Of a stretch of DNA of 64,000 bases, positions 1-26,900 are shown piece by piece (position 1 is the first letter of the stretch; the number at the start of each line of letters is the position of its first letter). The DNA comes from Streptomyces sp. NBC_00442 (GTDB lineage Bacteria > Actinomycetota > Actinomycetes > Streptomycetales > Streptomycetaceae). Under the pieces are notes generated by a model. The model was not told the origin of the DNA and did no database searches. It saw only the letters and a list, made by a program, of their open reading frames with translations. The translations under genes and the position numbers were made by a program. The stretch is taken from positions 5,580,001 through 5,644,000 of the forward strand of contig NZ_CP107918.1 of assembly GCF_036014195.1 (NCBI RefSeq). Reading direction: 5' to 3'.

Positions 1-512
1 TCCCAGGGGGCGAGCTTCTGGAGGCAGACCTGGTCGTGCCAGCGGCCTCCGGCGTGCAGATGGCCGCGCGAGACGCCCACGGCCCGGAACCCGTGCTTGT
101 CGAGGACGCGCCGGGACGCCGCGTTGTCGAGCCGGACGTACGCGTCGATCCGGTGCAGCCCGAGCTCGAAGAAGGCGATCTCCAGGAGCTGGCCGACGGC
201 GCTGCTCGCGTACCCCCGGCCGCCGAACGCCCGCGGCACCCAGTAACCGACCGAGGCGCCCATCAGGTGGCCCAGCGCGATGTTGGTGAGGTTGATCCGG
301 CCGACCGGTCGCCCGTCGAGCTCCATGATCCAGGGCAGCATCCGCCCGGCCGCGGATTCCCGCAGGGCCTCCGCGACGGACTCGTGCTGTCCCCGCGGGG
401 TGAAGAACGCGTCGGGCTCGTCGGGTTCCCACTGCCGCAGGAACTCCCGGTCCCGGAGGTAGAGCTCGGCGAGGGGTTCGCTGTCCGCCGCCCGAAGTGG
501 CCTGATGCGCAT
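1..512 (-). CDS. GNAT-family N-acetyltransferase (C-terminus outside window)
   Basis: The visible 170 residues start at an ATG (510-512) and read MRIRPLRAADSEPLAELYL, then run off the window edge without a stop after LAPW. The fold signature is that of RimJ/RimL-type GNAT enzymes: an acetyl-CoA-binding stretch around GGRGYASSAV near residue 118 followed by GLHRIDAYVRLDNAASRRVLDKHGF. Such enzymes acetylate amino groups of proteins or small molecules; the substrate here is not visible. The start lies 6 nt after the stop of the MFS exporter, so it is probably the last visible gene of the peptide operon and might modify or self-protect against the product, although it could equally be a housekeeping protein acetylase. 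Confidence 0.85.
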   Translation of the reverse strand, partial: MRIRPLRAADSEPLAELYLRDREFLRQWEPDEPDAFFTPRGQHESVAEALRESAAGRMLPWIMELDGRPVGRINLTNIALGHLMGASVGYWVPRAFGGRGYASSAVGQLLEIAFFELGLHRIDAYVRLDNAASRRVLDKHGFRAVGVSRGHLHAGGRWHDQVCLQKLAPW

Positions 513-518
513 GGGGGT

Positions 519-1804
519 TCAGCTCTCCTTTCGGGCGGGGAAGTCCCGCAGGCGGCGGACCGGGCTCGCGAGCAGGACCAGGGCGGCGCCGAGGAGGACC
601 GTGGACATGATCCAGATCGTGGTCCGGGTGCCCAGCGCGTCGCCGAGCGCGCCGCCCAGCAGGGCTCCGACGGGGATCGCCCCGTAACTGATGGTGGAGC
701 TGCTGGCCCGGACCCGGCCGAGGAGTTCGGTCGGGCAGTAGGTCTGGTAGAAGCTGCCCGCGATGACGTTGCCCGCGATCACTCCGCACACCGCCACGCC
801 CCAGGCCACCGCGCTCACCGCGATGGGCAACTGCCGTCCGCCGAGCGGCACGAGGAAGATGAAGGGGGCGACCACGAACATGCAGAGCAGCAGTCCGCGG
901 GCGCTCCCGAAGCGGCGTGCGATCCGGCCCGCGACCGCCGCGCCGGCCAGACCGCCGGCGCTGACCACCGCGAACACGGTGCCGACGGAGCCGGGCGCCA
1001 GGCCGGCGTCCCGCAGCAGGAACACCGTCTGGACGGCCTGGATGCCGTTGAGGGCGAGGTTGCCCAGCATGGCGAAGCAGGCCAGCGCGCGCAGGTAGGG
1101 GTCGCCGAGCAGGAAGCGGAGGCCCTCGGCGATCTCGTGCCGCAGGGCGCGTCGTTGCGCCGGCGGCGGGGGTTCCTCCCGGACGTCGATCCGGCTGAGG
1201 CAGAACGCGGAGACCAGGTAGCTCAGGGCGTCCGCGAACAGTCCCGTGACCGCGCCGAGCAGCTGCGTGAGCAGTCCCGCCACACCGGGGCCCGCGACCT
1301 CCGCCGCGGCCTCGCCGCCCCGCAGTTTGGTGTTCGCCTCCATGATGTCGGCGGAGTCGACCACGGAGGGCAGCAGGGCGCCGTACGCGGTGCTGAAGAA
1401 CACCTTGGCGACGCCGGACAGCAGGGCCACCGCCACCACGTGGACGACGGTGAGCCGTCCCGTCCAGGCGGCGACCGGCACGCTGGCGAACAGCACCATC
1501 AGGGCGAGGTCGCAGACCAGCATCACCTTGCGGCGCCGCCAGCGGTCCACCCAGGCGCCGGCCGGCAGGCCGATGAAAAGCCACGGTATCCAGGCGGCCG
1601 CCGTCAGCACGCCCATCAGGAGCGGGCTCGCGTGCAGCGACACCGCCGCCACCAGGGAGAGCGACACGTTGCCGATGGCGGTTCCCAGGCCGCTGACCGT
1701 CTCCCCCAGCCACAGCCGGCGGAAGTCGGCCGAGCCCCACAGGCCCCAGCGGCGCCGTGGCGGGCTGTGCGGCGCCGGCGGTTTCCCGGGCGCGTACGTC
1801 GTAC

Positions 1805-1808
<4 letters not shown>
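519..1808 (-). CDS. MFS transporter, probable peptide exporter
   Basis: A 429-residue major-facilitator protein of the EntS / macrolide-efflux type. After a hydrophilic Pro/Arg-rich start, [14 protein letters not shown] opens the first membrane segment, and the typical [14 protein letters not shown] loop follows helices 2-3; about 12 hydrophobic stretches can be counted. The start codon overlaps the stop of the four-module NRPS (ATGA, 1805-1808), so the two are translationally coupled. Position at the end of the biosynthetic operon suggests export of the finished peptide and self-resistance. Substrate assignment is inference from context. Confidence 0.92.
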
Positions 1809-15115
<13,307 letters not shown>

Positions 15116-15149
15116 GGATTTTGTCCTTACGTCACTATGCGGGGAGGAG

Positions 15150-16169
15150 TCACACGGAGAGGGCGGCGCCCGGCAGGGCGGCCGGCAGTACGCCGGGCCG
15201 GCAGGCGAGGAGATCGACGGGCTCGCCCATCGCGACGGCGATCTTTCGCTCACCCACGAAGGGGTCGCGCCCGTGCGAGGTGAGGATGTTGTCGACGAGC
15301 AGGAGGTCGCCCCGCTGCCAGGGCTCCCGCACCGTCGCCGCCTCGTAGGCCTCGTTGATGCTCGCCACCTCGTCCTCGGTGAGCGGGATCCCGTCGCCGA
15401 CACCGGTGTTGAACGGCAGGCCGTCCGAGCCGAACTCCTCGGTGAGGGCCTCGCGGATGACCGGGTCGAGGGACCACTCGTTCCAGAAGGCGAGGTGGTT
15501 GAACCAGGTCTCCTCGCCGGTCTCCGGGTGGACGATGGTGCCGGGGCGCAGCTGGCGGGTGCGCAGCCGGCCGTCGTCCTGCCACTCGGCGGCGATGTGG
15601 TTCTCCGCGCAGTACGCGTCGACCGCCGCCGGGTCCTCGGTGGCGAACGCGGTGCGCCAGTCGAGCGAGACGTACTCGGAGTAGGTGCGGGTCAGGGTCC
15701 AGCCGGTGGCCCGGACGCGCTCGACGATCCCGGCCGGCAGGTTGGCCAGCACCTTGCGGCAGTCCGCCACCGGGGTGGCGCCGCCCTCGTCCGCGGCGGT
15801 GAGGCAGGCGAAGAGGAGGCGGCCCGGGAAGGTGAGGGTGTAGCTGTTCTCGTTGTGCATCCGGATCGACTGGGGCGCCGGCAGGTCGGTCGAGGAGGCC
15901 ACGCCGTTACCGAAGTCGCTGCGCGGGGTGGCCTTTTCCCGGTACGGGGTGGGGCGGGGCAGCAGGACGTCGCGGACCTGGGCGACGTCCTCGCTGGTGG
16001 CCACCGGCAGGCCGCGCAGGAACAGCGCGCCGTGCTCGGCGAGGTCCGCCTGGAGCTGGGGGAGATGGGCGCGGAGCCATGCGGTGGCCGCGGCCATGGT
16101 GTCGATGCCGGAGATCCGGGTCAGGGCCGGGCGGCCCGGGGCGATCTCCCAGTGCGGTGTCTGTGTCAT
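15150..16169 (-). CDS. SyrP/clavaminate-synthase-like Fe(II)/2-oxoglutarate hydroxylase
   Basis: A 339-residue TauD/TfdA-superfamily protein. The iron ligands of the family can be read as an HxE pair in MHNENSY (H105, E107) and a distal His in LTSHGRDPF (H299), with an Arg nine residues on (ERKIAV) to hold 2-oxoglutarate. HxE rather than HxD is typical of the clavaminate-synthase/SyrP branch, whose members beta-hydroxylate amino acids either free or bound to an NRPS carrier domain. Starts 9 nt after the MbtH stop and ends 34 nt before the large NRPS start, so it is co-transcribed. The likely role is hydroxylation of one residue of the peptide, possibly an Asp/Asn/Gln-type residue; which residue is not deducible. 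Confidence 0.9.
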   Translation of the reverse strand: MTQTPHWEIAPGRPALTRISGIDTMAAATAWLRAHLPQLQADLAEHGALFLRGLPVATSEDVAQVRDVLLPRPTPYREKATPRSDFGNGVASSTDLPAPQSIRMHNENSYTLTFPGRLLFACLTAADEGGATPVADCRKVLANLPAGIVERVRATGWTLTRTYSEYVSLDWRTAFATEDPAAVDAYCAENHIAAEWQDDGRLRTRQLRPGTIVHPETGEETWFNHLAFWNEWSLDPVIREALTEEFGSDGLPFNTGVGDGIPLTEDEVASINEAYEAATVREPWQRGDLLLVDNILTSHGRDPFVGERKIAVAMGEPVDLLACRPGVLPAALPGAALSV

Positions 16170-16178
16170 GTCCGTGCC

Positions 16179-16388
16179 TCAGCCGGCCAGCGCGGCGACG
16201 AGGCTCGCGGGGCGGATGTCGGTCCAGTTCTCCTCGATGTGGGCGAGGCAGGCCTGGCGGGTGTCCTCGCCGAAGACGACCGTCCAGCCGGCCGGTACGT
16301 CGATCCAGCTCGGCCAGAGCGAGTGCTGGTTCTCCTCGTTGACCAGGACCCGGTAGGTGCCGTTCTCGTCCTCGAAGGGGTTCGACAT
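16179..16388 (-). CDS. MbtH-like protein
   Basis: 69 residues with the full MbtH family signature: [32 protein letters not shown] opening, then PAGWTVVFG and a C-terminal WTDIRPASL. MbtH proteins bind and activate or solubilise adenylation domains of NRPSs. The start ATG is preceded by a good ribosome site (GGAGG about 6 nt upstream). Sitting between the type II thioesterase and the hydroxylase, it is part of the NRPS operon and probably serves one or more of the eight A domains. Confidence 0.97.
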   Translation of the reverse strand: MSNPFEDENGTYRVLVNEENQHSLWPSWIDVPAGWTVVFGEDTRQACLAHIEENWTDIRPASLVAALAG

Positions 16389-16410
16389 GGTGGTTCCTCC
16401 ATGAGTGGTG

Positions 16411-16460
16411 TGCGACGTGCGCGGAGTGCGACGTGCGCGGTGTGCGCGAGGTGCGCGGAG
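16411..16460. repeat. Short GC-rich tandem repeat upstream of the MbtH gene
   Basis: Two 16-bp units (tgcgacgtgcgcggag, 16411-16426, and a one-base variant, 16427-16442) and a third degenerate 18-bp unit lie 23 bp upstream of the MbtH start. They fill part of the 184-bp gap after the thioesterase stop. Similar tandem repeats precede two other genes of this operon. Confidence 0.8.
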
Positions 16461-16572
16461 TCGGGTGGGCGGCGGGCGGGCGGCCGCGGTGTTCGCGCCG
16501 GTGACGCGGGGTGGGCGTCCCGTCCGGGCTCGTTCAAGCTATCGGCGGGCAGTGCCGCCGCCCGGCAGGAAT

Positions 16573-17360
16573 TCAGGCAGCTGAGCGGAAGTTCGGCGTG
16601 CCCTCGGGCGCACCGCGCCGGGCGCGCTCGCGCCCGATGACCGAGGTCAGGACGTCGACCGGGCCAGGCTGTTCCACGGTCGCCAGCAGGTGGCCGCCGC
16701 GGACCACCGTGAGCCCGAAGCCGCCGGTGGTGTGCCGCGACCAGCCCGCGAGGCGGTCGGGGTCGAGCATCGGGTCGGCGTCACCGGCGATCGCGTACAG
16801 ATCGGCACCGAGCGGCGGGGCGCCGTGGTGCCGGTAGGTGCCGAGCACGGCCAGGTCGGCACGGATGGCGCGCAGCGCCATGTCCCTCAACTCCGGTTCC
16901 GCGGCGATGAGTTCGCCCATGCCGGCGAGGCGCAGCAGGTCCTCCGCGGCGCGTTGCGGCTGCGGGGGGCCGCCCCACTCGTCGGGCGGGGAGGCGGACG
17001 CGGCGACCACCGCGTCCGGGCGCCGGTCCTCGGGCAGCGCGCGCGCCACCTCGTAGGCGAGCAGCGAGCCGAAGCTCTGCCCGTAGAAACCGAAGCGGCC
17101 GCCCAGGTGCGGGCGCAGGACGTCGACGACGGTGCGCACGAGCAGGTCGAACGTGGCGGGCATCGGATGCCGCCCGCGCCCGCCGCGCGCGGGCATCCGC
17201 AGCGCCCAGACCTCGGCGGCCGGCGCCAGGCGGTGCGCGAGGCGGGTGAAGGCGGTGGCGTCACCGCCGGCGTGCGGGAAGCAGAACAGCCGGTACGGGC
17301 GGTGCTCCTGCGGGGCCGGCACGAAGAGCCAGTCCCCTTCGACGCGGGGGCGGGGGCCGT

Positions 17361-17364
<4 letters not shown>
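16573..17364 (-). CDS. Type II (external) thioesterase
   Basis: 263 residues from a GTG start at 17364 that overlaps the stop of the A-T protein (GTGA). The alpha/beta-hydrolase signature is clear: RLFCFPHAGGDA near residue 25, the nucleophile elbow GQSFGS near residue 93, an Asp in AGDADPML, and a catalytic His in VVRGGHLLA. Type II thioesterases of NRPS clusters remove misloaded or stalled aminoacyl groups from carrier domains. Translational coupling to the A-T gene and linkage with MbtH support that editing role. Confidence 0.95.
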
Positions 17365-19238
<1,874 letters not shown>

Positions 19239-19268
19239 GCGGGAGGTTCCTTCCGGGTGAGGTTCTAG

Positions 19269-19508
19269 GTGTTCGAGGCGCTCGTGGTGTTCGAGGCGCT
19301 CGTGGTGTCCGTGGTGTCCGTGGTGTCCGGGGTGGCCGTGGTGGTCGTTGTGGCCGGGGTATCCGGGGTTTTCCAGGCGCTCGTGGTGTTCGAGGTGTGC
19401 GTGGTCTCCGCCGTGGTCGGGGTCTCCGCAGGGTTCGTGGTCTCCGCCGTGGTCGGGGTCGGGCCAGTTCGTACGGCGGGGCGTGCGGAGGGGCGTGCGG
19501 AGGGTCAT
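19269..19508 (-). repeat. Tandem-repeat spacer, open in frame as a His-rich leader of the A-T protein
   Basis: The spacer between the two NRPS genes is built from nested tandem repeats: an 18-bp unit (gtgttcgaggcgctcgtg) twice at 19269-19304, then 9-bp gtgtccgtg-like units, and a 24-bp unit at 19401-19424 and 19437-19460. On the minus strand the frame of the A-T gene stays open through it from an ATG (19506-19508) that overlaps the previous stop. It would encode 90 residues with about 21 His plus many Asp/Glu, e.g. [12 protein letters not shown]. Both candidate starts begin MTL. Whether the leader is translated as part of the enzyme is undecided; the strong ribosome site argues for the downstream start. 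Confidence 0.7.
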
Positions 19509-22500
19509 ACGGCCGCGTCGAGTTCGGCGAGGGCCGCCGCGTAGGCGTCCATGAAGGCTTCGGCGAGCTCGTCCGGCACCACGGACCGCTGGTGGTCCAC
19601 GGCCAGCAGCACGCGGTCGGACACCGGGTCCTGGATGAGCGAGGCGCCGAACGCGAAGCTGTTGGGCTCGTGGCGCATCGTCGGCTCGCAGCCGATCCGC
19701 CCGTCCACGATCCGCGCGTCGCTCAGCTGCCCGAGGGCGTGGAAGCGCAGGAACCCGAACTGGCTGTCCAGGCGCGGCCCTGCCATCAGGCGGGCCAGGC
19801 GGGCGACCGGCACCCGGCGGTGCGGCATCATCTCCAGCTCCTCGCGGTGCGCCGCGCGCACCAGGGCCAGCGGGTCGTCGTCGCGGGGCTCGGCCACCAG
19901 CGGCACGGTGTTGAGGAACAGCCCGTAGACCTCGGTGCCGTCCAGCCGTTCCAGCCGGCCGTTCATCGCGAGGCCGGTGGTGACCCGGCGGCGGCCGGTG
20001 ATCCGTTGCAGGGCCCGCAAGTGGGCGGCGAGCGCCACCGACTTGACCGGGACCGCGGTGGCGTCGGCGACCCTGCGCAGCTGTCCCGGGGCGTCGGGCA
20101 GCACCCGTTCGACGGTGCGCGCCAGTTCGTGGGTGGCACCCGCGCCCTCCCACAGCTCGGCGCTGACGCCGTCGAGCTTGGCGCGCCAGTAGGCCAGGGA
20201 ATCGGGGTCGGCCGCGGCCTCGCGCTCGACGGTCACGAAGTCGCGGAACGTCGAACGGGGCGGCGCGGCCGGCTCCGCGCCCGGGTCGGCCGCCAACTCG
20301 GTGTGGCGTTCCAGGAGTTCGGTCATCAAGGAGGTGAAGCTCCAGCCGTCCAGGATCGCGTGGTGCTCGCAGATGGTGAGCTGGAACGACGCGTCGGTGA
20401 GCCGCTGCACGGTGATCCGGAACAGGGGCGGCGCCATCAGGTCGAAGGGCGTCGACCGGTTCTGCTCGAAGACGGCCAGGACGCGCGCGTCCCGCTCCTC
20501 CCCGGACAGGCCGCGCAGGTCCTCGAAGGCGACCGGGGGCGGCAGGTCACCGTGGACGAGCTGCAACGGCTCGCGGTAGCCGGAGAGGTCGAGGCCGGTG
20601 CGCAGGACCGGGTGGCGGCCCATCGCCTCGATGACGGACCGGCGGAACGCGTCCTCGTCCAGCGGCCCGGCGATCTCGTAGCTGTTGACGTTGTGGTAGC
20701 TGTCGGTCCCGCCGGCGATCTCCATGTGGAAGACCATGCCGAGCTGCATGGAGACCATCGGGTACGCGTCCACGACCGTGACCGGGAGTTCGGCACGCGT
20801 CTCCGCGTCCACCAGCGCGAACGGTTCGGCCGCGCCCGCCGTGTCCGCCACCGGCCGGGCCAGCGGCGCGAGCGCGGCGATCGTCGGGCCGTTGAACACG
20901 TCCCGCAGGGTGACCGCCCAGCCGCTCTCGTGCAGCCGGCCGGCCAGCTGCACGGCACGGATCGAGTCGCCGCCCAGGTGGAAGAAGTCGTCGTGCACAC
21001 CGATGTCCGTGATGCCGAGCACCTCCGCCCACACCGCGGCGAAGACCCGCTCCACCGCGGTACGGGGGGCCACGTGCCCGGCACCGGGCCGGGCGCCGGT
21101 GAGCGGACCGGGCGCGGGCAGTGCCGCGCGGTCGATCTTGCCGTTGACGGTCAGCGGCAGGGAGTCGAGGACGGTGACGGTGGCCGGGATCATGTACTCG
21201 GGAAGCGAGCGGGCCAGGAACTCGCGTATCCCGGCGGGTTCCCGCCCGGTGACGTAGGCGGCCAGACGCTGGTCGTGGACGCTCACCACACAGGCCTCCA
21301 CGTCCGGATGCGCGGTCAACGCGCTCTCGATCTCGCCGAGTTCGATCCGGAAGCCGCGCAGCTTGACCTGGAAGTCGGCCCGTCCGACGTACTCGAGACC
21401 CCCGCCGGGCAGCCGTTTGGCGACGTCGCCGGTGCGGTAGAGCCGGGCCCCGGGGACGGCGGCGTACGGGTCGGCGACGAAGCGGGTGGCGGTGAGGCCG
21501 GGGCGGGTCCAGTAGCCGTGGGCGAGGCTGCCGCCGCCGATGTACAGCTCACCGGGCACCCCCACCGGGCAGGGCCGCAGCCAGTCGTCGAGGACGACCG
21601 CGCTCAGGTGCGGCATCGGCGTGCCGATCAGGCTGCGCCCGAAGCCCTCGGCCCGCTCGATGTCGTGGGTGGTGACGTGGACGGTGGTCTCCGTGATCCC
21701 GTACAGGTTGCAGAGCCGGGCCGGGGGCCGCGGGCTCAGGGCGTACCAGCGGTCCACCACCGCCGGGTCGAGGGCCTCCCCGCCGAGCATGATCTGCCGC
21801 AGTGCGGGCAGCTCCCGCGGCCGTCCGCGCAGGGTGAGTTCGAGCTGGCGCAGCGCGGAGGGCGTCAGGCAGAGGAAGGAGACGCCCTCCTCGGCGAGGA
21901 GCTCCACGAACTCCTCCGGCGAGCGGCTGGTGACGTAGGGGACGACGACCAGCCGGCCGCCGTGGTGCAGGGCGCCCCACAGCTCCCAGACGGTCCAGTC
22001 GAAGGCGTAGCTGTGGAAGAGCGTCCACACCTCCTGGCCCTCGCGCGGCGTGAAGTCGAAGTGCCCGGCACCCGATGCCATCAGCCTGCTGACGTGCTCG
22101 TGCGCGACGGCCACGCCCTTGGGCCGGCCCGTGGAGCCGGAGGTGAAGATGATGTACGCGGTGTCGCCGGGGCGGACCGCGACGGCCGGGCGGGTGGCCG
22201 GAAGGGCGGCCAGCAGCGGCGCCACCGCGGCCGGTTCGAGGAGGTGCCAGGGCCCCGGCGGGACCCGGTCGGGCCGGTCGCTGATCACGACGGTGGCCCC
22301 GGTGTCGCCGAAGACCGTCGCCGCGCGGTCGGCGGGCGCCGTCAGGTCCACCGGCACGTAGGCGGCGCCCGCCTTCAGCACGCCGAGCACGGAGACCGGG
22401 ATGGCCTCGGTGCGGTCGAGCAGCAGCCCGACCCGGTCGCCGGGCCGTACGCCGCGGGCGATCAGGGCGTGGGCAAGCCGGTTGGCCCGCTCGTCGAGCT

Positions 22501-23959
22501 CGCGGTAGGTCAGCGAGGTGGCGCCGCAGGTGAGGGCGGTGCGGTCGCCGTACGCGTCGGCGGCCTCCTCGAAGAGCCGGTGCAGGGTGCGCCCCTCGGG
22601 GGCGTGGACCGGGCCGGCGGGCGACGCCTCGGTGCCGGTCAGCTCGCGCACCGTCCGCCCGGGGGCCTCCAGCGCCGCCGCGAGCAGGGTCCGCCAGTCG
22701 TCGGCCATCCGGCGCACCGAGTCCGTGTCGAACAGGTCCGAGCGGAACTCGGCCTCGCCGCGCAGCTCGCCGTCGTCGTAGAGGGACCAGGTCAGGTCGA
22801 ACTTGGTGGTGCCGTTGGACTGGGTGCGCCGCGCGGCGGAGGCCGGCCCGAACCGCAGCGGGGCGCGGTCCTCGGTGTGCGAGCCGAACACCACCTGCAC
22901 GAGCGGCGCGTGCTGGACGGAACGGTCAAGACCGAGGTGGTCGACGATCGTGTCGAAGGGTGCGTCGAGGTAGCCGTACGCGTCGAGCGCCACGTCCTCG
23001 ACGTGGTGGAGCAGCTCACGGAAGGTGATGCCCGCGTCCAGCCGGATCCGCAGCGGCAGCAGATTGACGAAGTAGCCGACCAGGTTCTCCAGTTCGGGCC
23101 GGTTGCGGGTGGTCACCGGGGTCCCGACGATCATGTCCTCGGCGCCCGTGTACTGGTTCAGGAGCGCGGCGAACGCGGCGAGCTGCACCATGAAGGGGGT
23201 GACCCCCTCCGTCTCGGCGAGCGCCCGCACCCGGTCCGCGGTGCCGGCCGGAAGGCCGAAGCCGGTGGTCCGGCCGCGGTGGGTCGGTACGTCCGGCCGG
23301 GGCCGGTCGGTGGGCAGTTCCAGCAGACCGGGGGCGCCGGCCAGCCGGTCCTTCCAGTACGCCAGGTGCTCCTCGAAGGAGCCGGCGGCCTCCTCGGCCG
23401 CGTAGTCGGCGTACTGCGTGGTCAACTCCGGCAGGACGGGCGGGCGTTGTTCGGTGAGGGCGGTGTACACCTCCGCGAGCTCCGTCTCGAAGACGTCGGC
23501 CGACCAGCCGTCCCAGACGATGTGATGGACGACGAGGACCAGGGCGGTGCCGTTCTCGCCGCGGTGCAGGAGCGAGGCCCGCAGCAGGGGTCCCGCGGAC
23601 AGGTCGAAGGGGGTGGCGGCCTCGGCCGCGATCAGTTCCCCGGCCCGGCGCCGCTGCTCGTCCTCGGGAAGCTCCCGCAGGTCGGTGACGTCCAGCGGGA
23701 TGTGCAGGCCGTCGTGGACCAGCTGGCCGGGTCCCTCGGGGAGCAGGGCGAACGTGGTGCGCAGGGCCTCGTGCCGGGTGACGACCGTGTTGAGGGCGTG
23801 CTCGAGGAAGGCCGGGTCGACGGAGCCGGTGAAGGTGAAGATCCAGGGGATGTTGTAGGTCGCGGTGCCGGGGTTCCACTGGTCGAGGAACCACAGGCCG
23901 CGCTGGAGCCCGGAGACCGGGGCCGAGCGGGCCGTGGCCGCTTCGGTGGCTGAACTCAC
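19505..23959 (-). CDS. NRPS, C-A-T-C
   Basis: 1484 residues from GTG 23959 (AAAGG 10 nt upstream); an ATG at 23968 is in frame but sits 1 nt after that ribosome site. Domains: C ([12 protein letters not shown] ~18, HHIVWDG ~146), A (FTSGSTG ~610, [17 protein letters not shown]), T (LGGDSI ~997) and a second, C-terminal C domain (YPMVSMQ ~1065, HHAILDGWS ~1200) with no module after it. The by-eye A code is DWWCMGLVHK, only loosely Thr-like. The terminal C domain presumably condenses onto the carrier of the stand-alone A-T protein encoded next. It starts 29 nt after the preceding NRPS stop and its own stop overlaps a possible A-T start (ATGA). Confidence 0.95.
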   Translation of the reverse strand: MSSATEAATARSAPVSGLQRGLWFLDQWNPGTATYNIPWIFTFTGSVDPAFLEHALNTVVTRHEALRTTFALLPEGPGQLVHDGLHIPLDVTDLRELPEDEQRRRAGELIAAEAATPFDLSAGPLLRASLLHRGENGTALVLVVHHIVWDGWSADVFETELAEVYTALTEQRPPVLPELTTQYADYAAEEAAGSFEEHLAYWKDRLAGAPGLLELPTDRPRPDVPTHRGRTTGFGLPAGTADRVRALAETEGVTPFMVQLAAFAALLNQYTGAEDMIVGTPVTTRNRPELENLVGYFVNLLPLRIRLDAGITFRELLHHVEDVALDAYGYLDAPFDTIVDHLGLDRSVQHAPLVQVVFGSHTEDRAPLRFGPASAARRTQSNGTTKFDLTWSLYDDGELRGEAEFRSDLFDTDSVRRMADDWRTLLAAALEAPGRTVRELTGTEASPAGPVHAPEGRTLHRLFEEAADAYGDRTALTCGATSLTYRELDERANRLAHALIARGVRPGDRVGLLLDRTEAIPVSVLGVLKAGAAYVPVDLTAPADRAATVFGDTGATVVISDRPDRVPPGPWHLLEPAAVAPLLAALPATRPAVAVRPGDTAYIIFTSGSTGRPKGVAVAHEHVSRLMASGAGHFDFTPREGQEVWTLFHSYAFDWTVWELWGALHHGGRLVVVPYVTSRSPEEFVELLAEEGVSFLCLTPSALRQLELTLRGRPRELPALRQIMLGGEALDPAVVDRWYALSPRPPARLCNLYGITETTVHVTTHDIERAEGFGRSLIGTPMPHLSAVVLDDWLRPCPVGVPGELYIGGGSLAHGYWTRPGLTATRFVADPYAAVPGARLYRTGDVAKRLPGGGLEYVGRADFQVKLRGFRIELGEIESALTAHPDVEACVVSVHDQRLAAYVTGREPAGIREFLARSLPEYMIPATVTVLDSLPLTVNGKIDRAALPAPGPLTGARPGAGHVAPRTAVERVFAAVWAEVLGITDIGVHDDFFHLGGDSIRAVQLAGRLHESGWAVTLRDVFNGPTIAALAPLARPVADTAGAAEPFALVDAETRAELPVTVVDAYPMVSMQLGMVFHMEIAGGTDSYHNVNSYEIAGPLDEDAFRRSVIEAMGRHPVLRTGLDLSGYREPLQLVHGDLPPPVAFEDLRGLSGEERDARVLAVFEQNRSTPFDLMAPPLFRITVQRLTDASFQLTICEHHAILDGWSFTSLMTELLERHTELAADPGAEPAAPPRSTFRDFVTVEREAAADPDSLAYWRAKLDGVSAELWEGAGATHELARTVERVLPDAPGQLRRVADATAVPVKSVALAAHLRALQRITGRRRVTTGLAMNGRLERLDGTEVYGLFLNTVPLVAEPRDDDPLALVRAAHREELEMMPHRRVPVARLARLMAGPRLDSQFGFLRFHALGQLSDARIVDGRIGCEPTMRHEPNSFAFGASLIQDPVSDRVLLAVDHQRSVVPDELAEAFMDAYAAALAELDAAV

Positions 23960-23988
23960 TGTTCTCATACCTTTCTTGGACGGGACGA

Positions 23989-26900
23989 TCAGCGCTGAAG
24001 CAGCTGCTCGGCGATCGCGCTCGGGGTCTTGGCCCGGAACACCAGCTGCGGCGGCACCCGGGTGCCGGTCTCGCGGGTGAGCCGCATCGCGACGCGTACC
24101 GCGGACAGCGAATTGCCCCCGATCCGGAAGAAGTTGTCGTGGCGGCCCACCCCGTCGACCCCGACGACGTCGCGGATCGCCGCGATGACGAGGCGCTCGA
24201 CGGCGGCCGGACGGCCGGTCCCCGGCACGTCCGACCCGGGCACGTCGGACCCGGCGGGCGCGGGGGCCGGGGCCGCCTGGGCGGGGGCGGGCAGTGCGGT
24301 GCGGTCGACCTTGCCGTTGGTGTTCAGCGGCAGGGCGTCCAGGACGTCGAGGGTCGAGGGGACCATGTGGGCGGGCAGTTGCTCGGCCAGGCAGCTGAGG
24401 ATGGCCTCGGTGTCGGCGGCCACGCCGCCGGTGGTGACGTAGGCCGCGAGGCGACTGGTGCCCGATGCGGTCCGGTGGACGGTGACCGCCGCCTCCCGCA
24501 CGTCGGGGCGCCGGGTGAGCAGGTCCTCGATCTCTCCGGGCTCGACCCTGAAGCCCCGGATCTTGATCTGGTCGTCCGCCCGGCCGGTGATCTCCAGGAG
24601 TCCGTCCTCGGTCTGATGCCCCAGGTCGCCGGTGCGGTAGATGCGGCGCCCGTGGCCGTACGGGTCGGCGACGAACCGGGCGGCGGTGAGACCGGGCCGG
24701 CCCCAGTAGCCCAGGGCCAGGCCGGCGCCGGTGGCGTACAGCTCGCCGGTCACCCCCGCCGGCACCGGCCGCAGGGCCTCGTCGAGGACCAGGACGCCCT
24801 TCCCGTTGAGCGGGCGGCCGATCGGGATGGAGGACGCGGCGACGTCCTCGGGCCCGACCGTGTGGCAGGTGGTCAGACCCAGGCTCTCCACCGGCCCGTA
24901 GCCGTTGGCGACGCGCAGGCCGGGGAACATGTCGAGCGCCTTGGCGACGTGGGTCACCGAGGCCCGCTCGCCGGCCGTGAACGCGGTGTGCACCCCGGCG
25001 TAGACGTCCGGGAACTCCTCCAGGAGGAAGTTGAACAGGCTTGCCGAGAGCTGGAGTTGGGTGACGTTGTGGCGGCGGGTCAGGTCGGCGACGGCCTCCG
25101 GGTCGGGCCGCTGGCCCGGCTGGAGCACACAGACGCCGCCGAAGAGCAGCGCCCCGTACAGTTCGAGCGCGAAGGCGTCCCAGGAGACCGGGGAGCACTG
25201 GAGCCACACCTCGCGCGGGCCGAAGCGGGCGTAGTCCTGGCCGAGGTAGGTGGCGGTGAGCGCGCGGTGCGGGACGGCGACGCCCTTGGGGCGGCCCGTC
25301 GACCCGGACGTGAACATCACGCAGGCCAGGTCGTCACCGGTGACCGGCACGTCCGGGGCGTGCTCGGGGGCCGCGGCGAGCAGCCCCGCGGCGGCATCCA
25401 GGTCGACGCGCTCGCCGGGCCAGTCGAAGGGCACCGGCTCCTCCCGGTGGGTGATCAGGAGGCGCGCCCCGCTGTCGGCGGCCGCCGCGGCGAGCCGGGC
25501 GGGCGGGAACTCCGGGTCGAGCAGGGTGTATCCGGCGCCGGTCTTCAGGGCCGCGAGCAGCGCGACCACCAGGTCGAAGCCCCGCTCCACCAGGATCGCC
25601 ACGACCGTGCCGCGGCCCGCCCCGCGCCCGGCCAGGTGGTGGGCGAGACGGTTGGCGCGCCGCTCCAGCTCGCCGTAGCTCAGCTCCGTGCCGTCGGCGA
25701 TCAGCGCGGTGGCGTCGGGGGTGCGGGCGGCGGCCGCCTCGAACAGGCGGTGCGCCGGGGCAGCGACGGCGGCGGCGAGCGTGCCGAGCCAGGCGTCACA
25801 GAGCGCCTCGATGGTGGCCGGCTCGAACAGGTCGCTGTCGTATTCAAAGCGTCCCGTGTAGCCCGTGCCGCGGTCGTCGACCGAGATGGACAGGTCGAAG
25901 CGGGACACGCCGTGCATGTGCAGCTCGCGGGTGACCTCCATGCCGTCGACGGTGAGCGGCCGCGAGTCCAGGGCGTGCATCTCCAGGACGACCTGGCAGA
26001 GCGGGTTGCGGTCCTGCGGCGGGTCGGTGACCACCCGGTCGACGATCGCGTCGAAGGGGGCCTCCTGGTTGCGGTAGGCGCCGATCGAGACCTCGCGCGC
26101 CTGGCGCACCAGATCGGTGAACCCGGTGTCCGGCCCGATCCGCAGACGCAACGGCAGCAGGTTGACGAAGTAGCCGATCAGATCCGTGAGTTCGGCGCGC
26201 CCGCGCACGTTCACCGCGGCCCCGATGGTCAGGTCCCGCTCGCCCGAGCGGCGGTGCAGCGTCATCGCGAGAGCGGCGAGCAGCACCATGTAGGGGGTGG
26301 CGTCCTCGCTGCGGGCGAGGTCCCGTACGGCCCGTGCCACCGGCTCCGGCATCGTGAAGGAGTGGTGGGCGCCGCGGAACGCCTGGAGTTCGGGGCGTGG
26401 ATGGTCCGTGGGCAGTGCCTCGCTCTGCGGTACGTCCCGCAACTGGTTCTCCCAATAGGTGAGTTGAGACGTCACGGCGTCGGCCGACGCCGGGTGGTGG
26501 CGCCAGGCGCTGTAGTCCGTGTACTGGAGCGCCGGCTCGGGCAGCCGGTGCGGCCGGCCGGCGCGCAGCGCCTCGTAGGCCTCCTTCAGTTCGCGCTCCA
26601 GGACGGGCAGCGAGCCCTCGTCCCAGACGATGTGGTGCATCACCAGGACCAGGACGGTGCGTTCGCCGTCGCGGCGCAGCACATGGGCGCGCAGCAGCGG
26701 GCCGTTCTCCAGGTCGAGGGGGAGCCGGGCGGTGGCGGTGATCAGTTCGTCCAGCCGTCCTTCCGGCGCGTCCGTGACGGTGAACGGCACGTCGGCCGTC
26801 GCCCGCACCACCTGGCGGGGGCCCTCCTCGCCGAGGACGAACACCGTGCGCAGGCTCTCGTGGCGGGCCACGACCGTGTCGAGGGCGGCGTGCAGCAACT

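Noticed and set aside
15116..15403. Upstream extension of the large NRPS to an ATG at 15403
   Set aside because: The 96 extra residues are Ser/Arg/Pro-rich and lie inside the hydroxylase gene; a GTG with AAGGA at the right distance exists at 15115.
19269..19508. Possible CRISPR array
   Set aside because: Repeats are contiguous and of varying length with no unique spacers, and there are no cas genes in the window.
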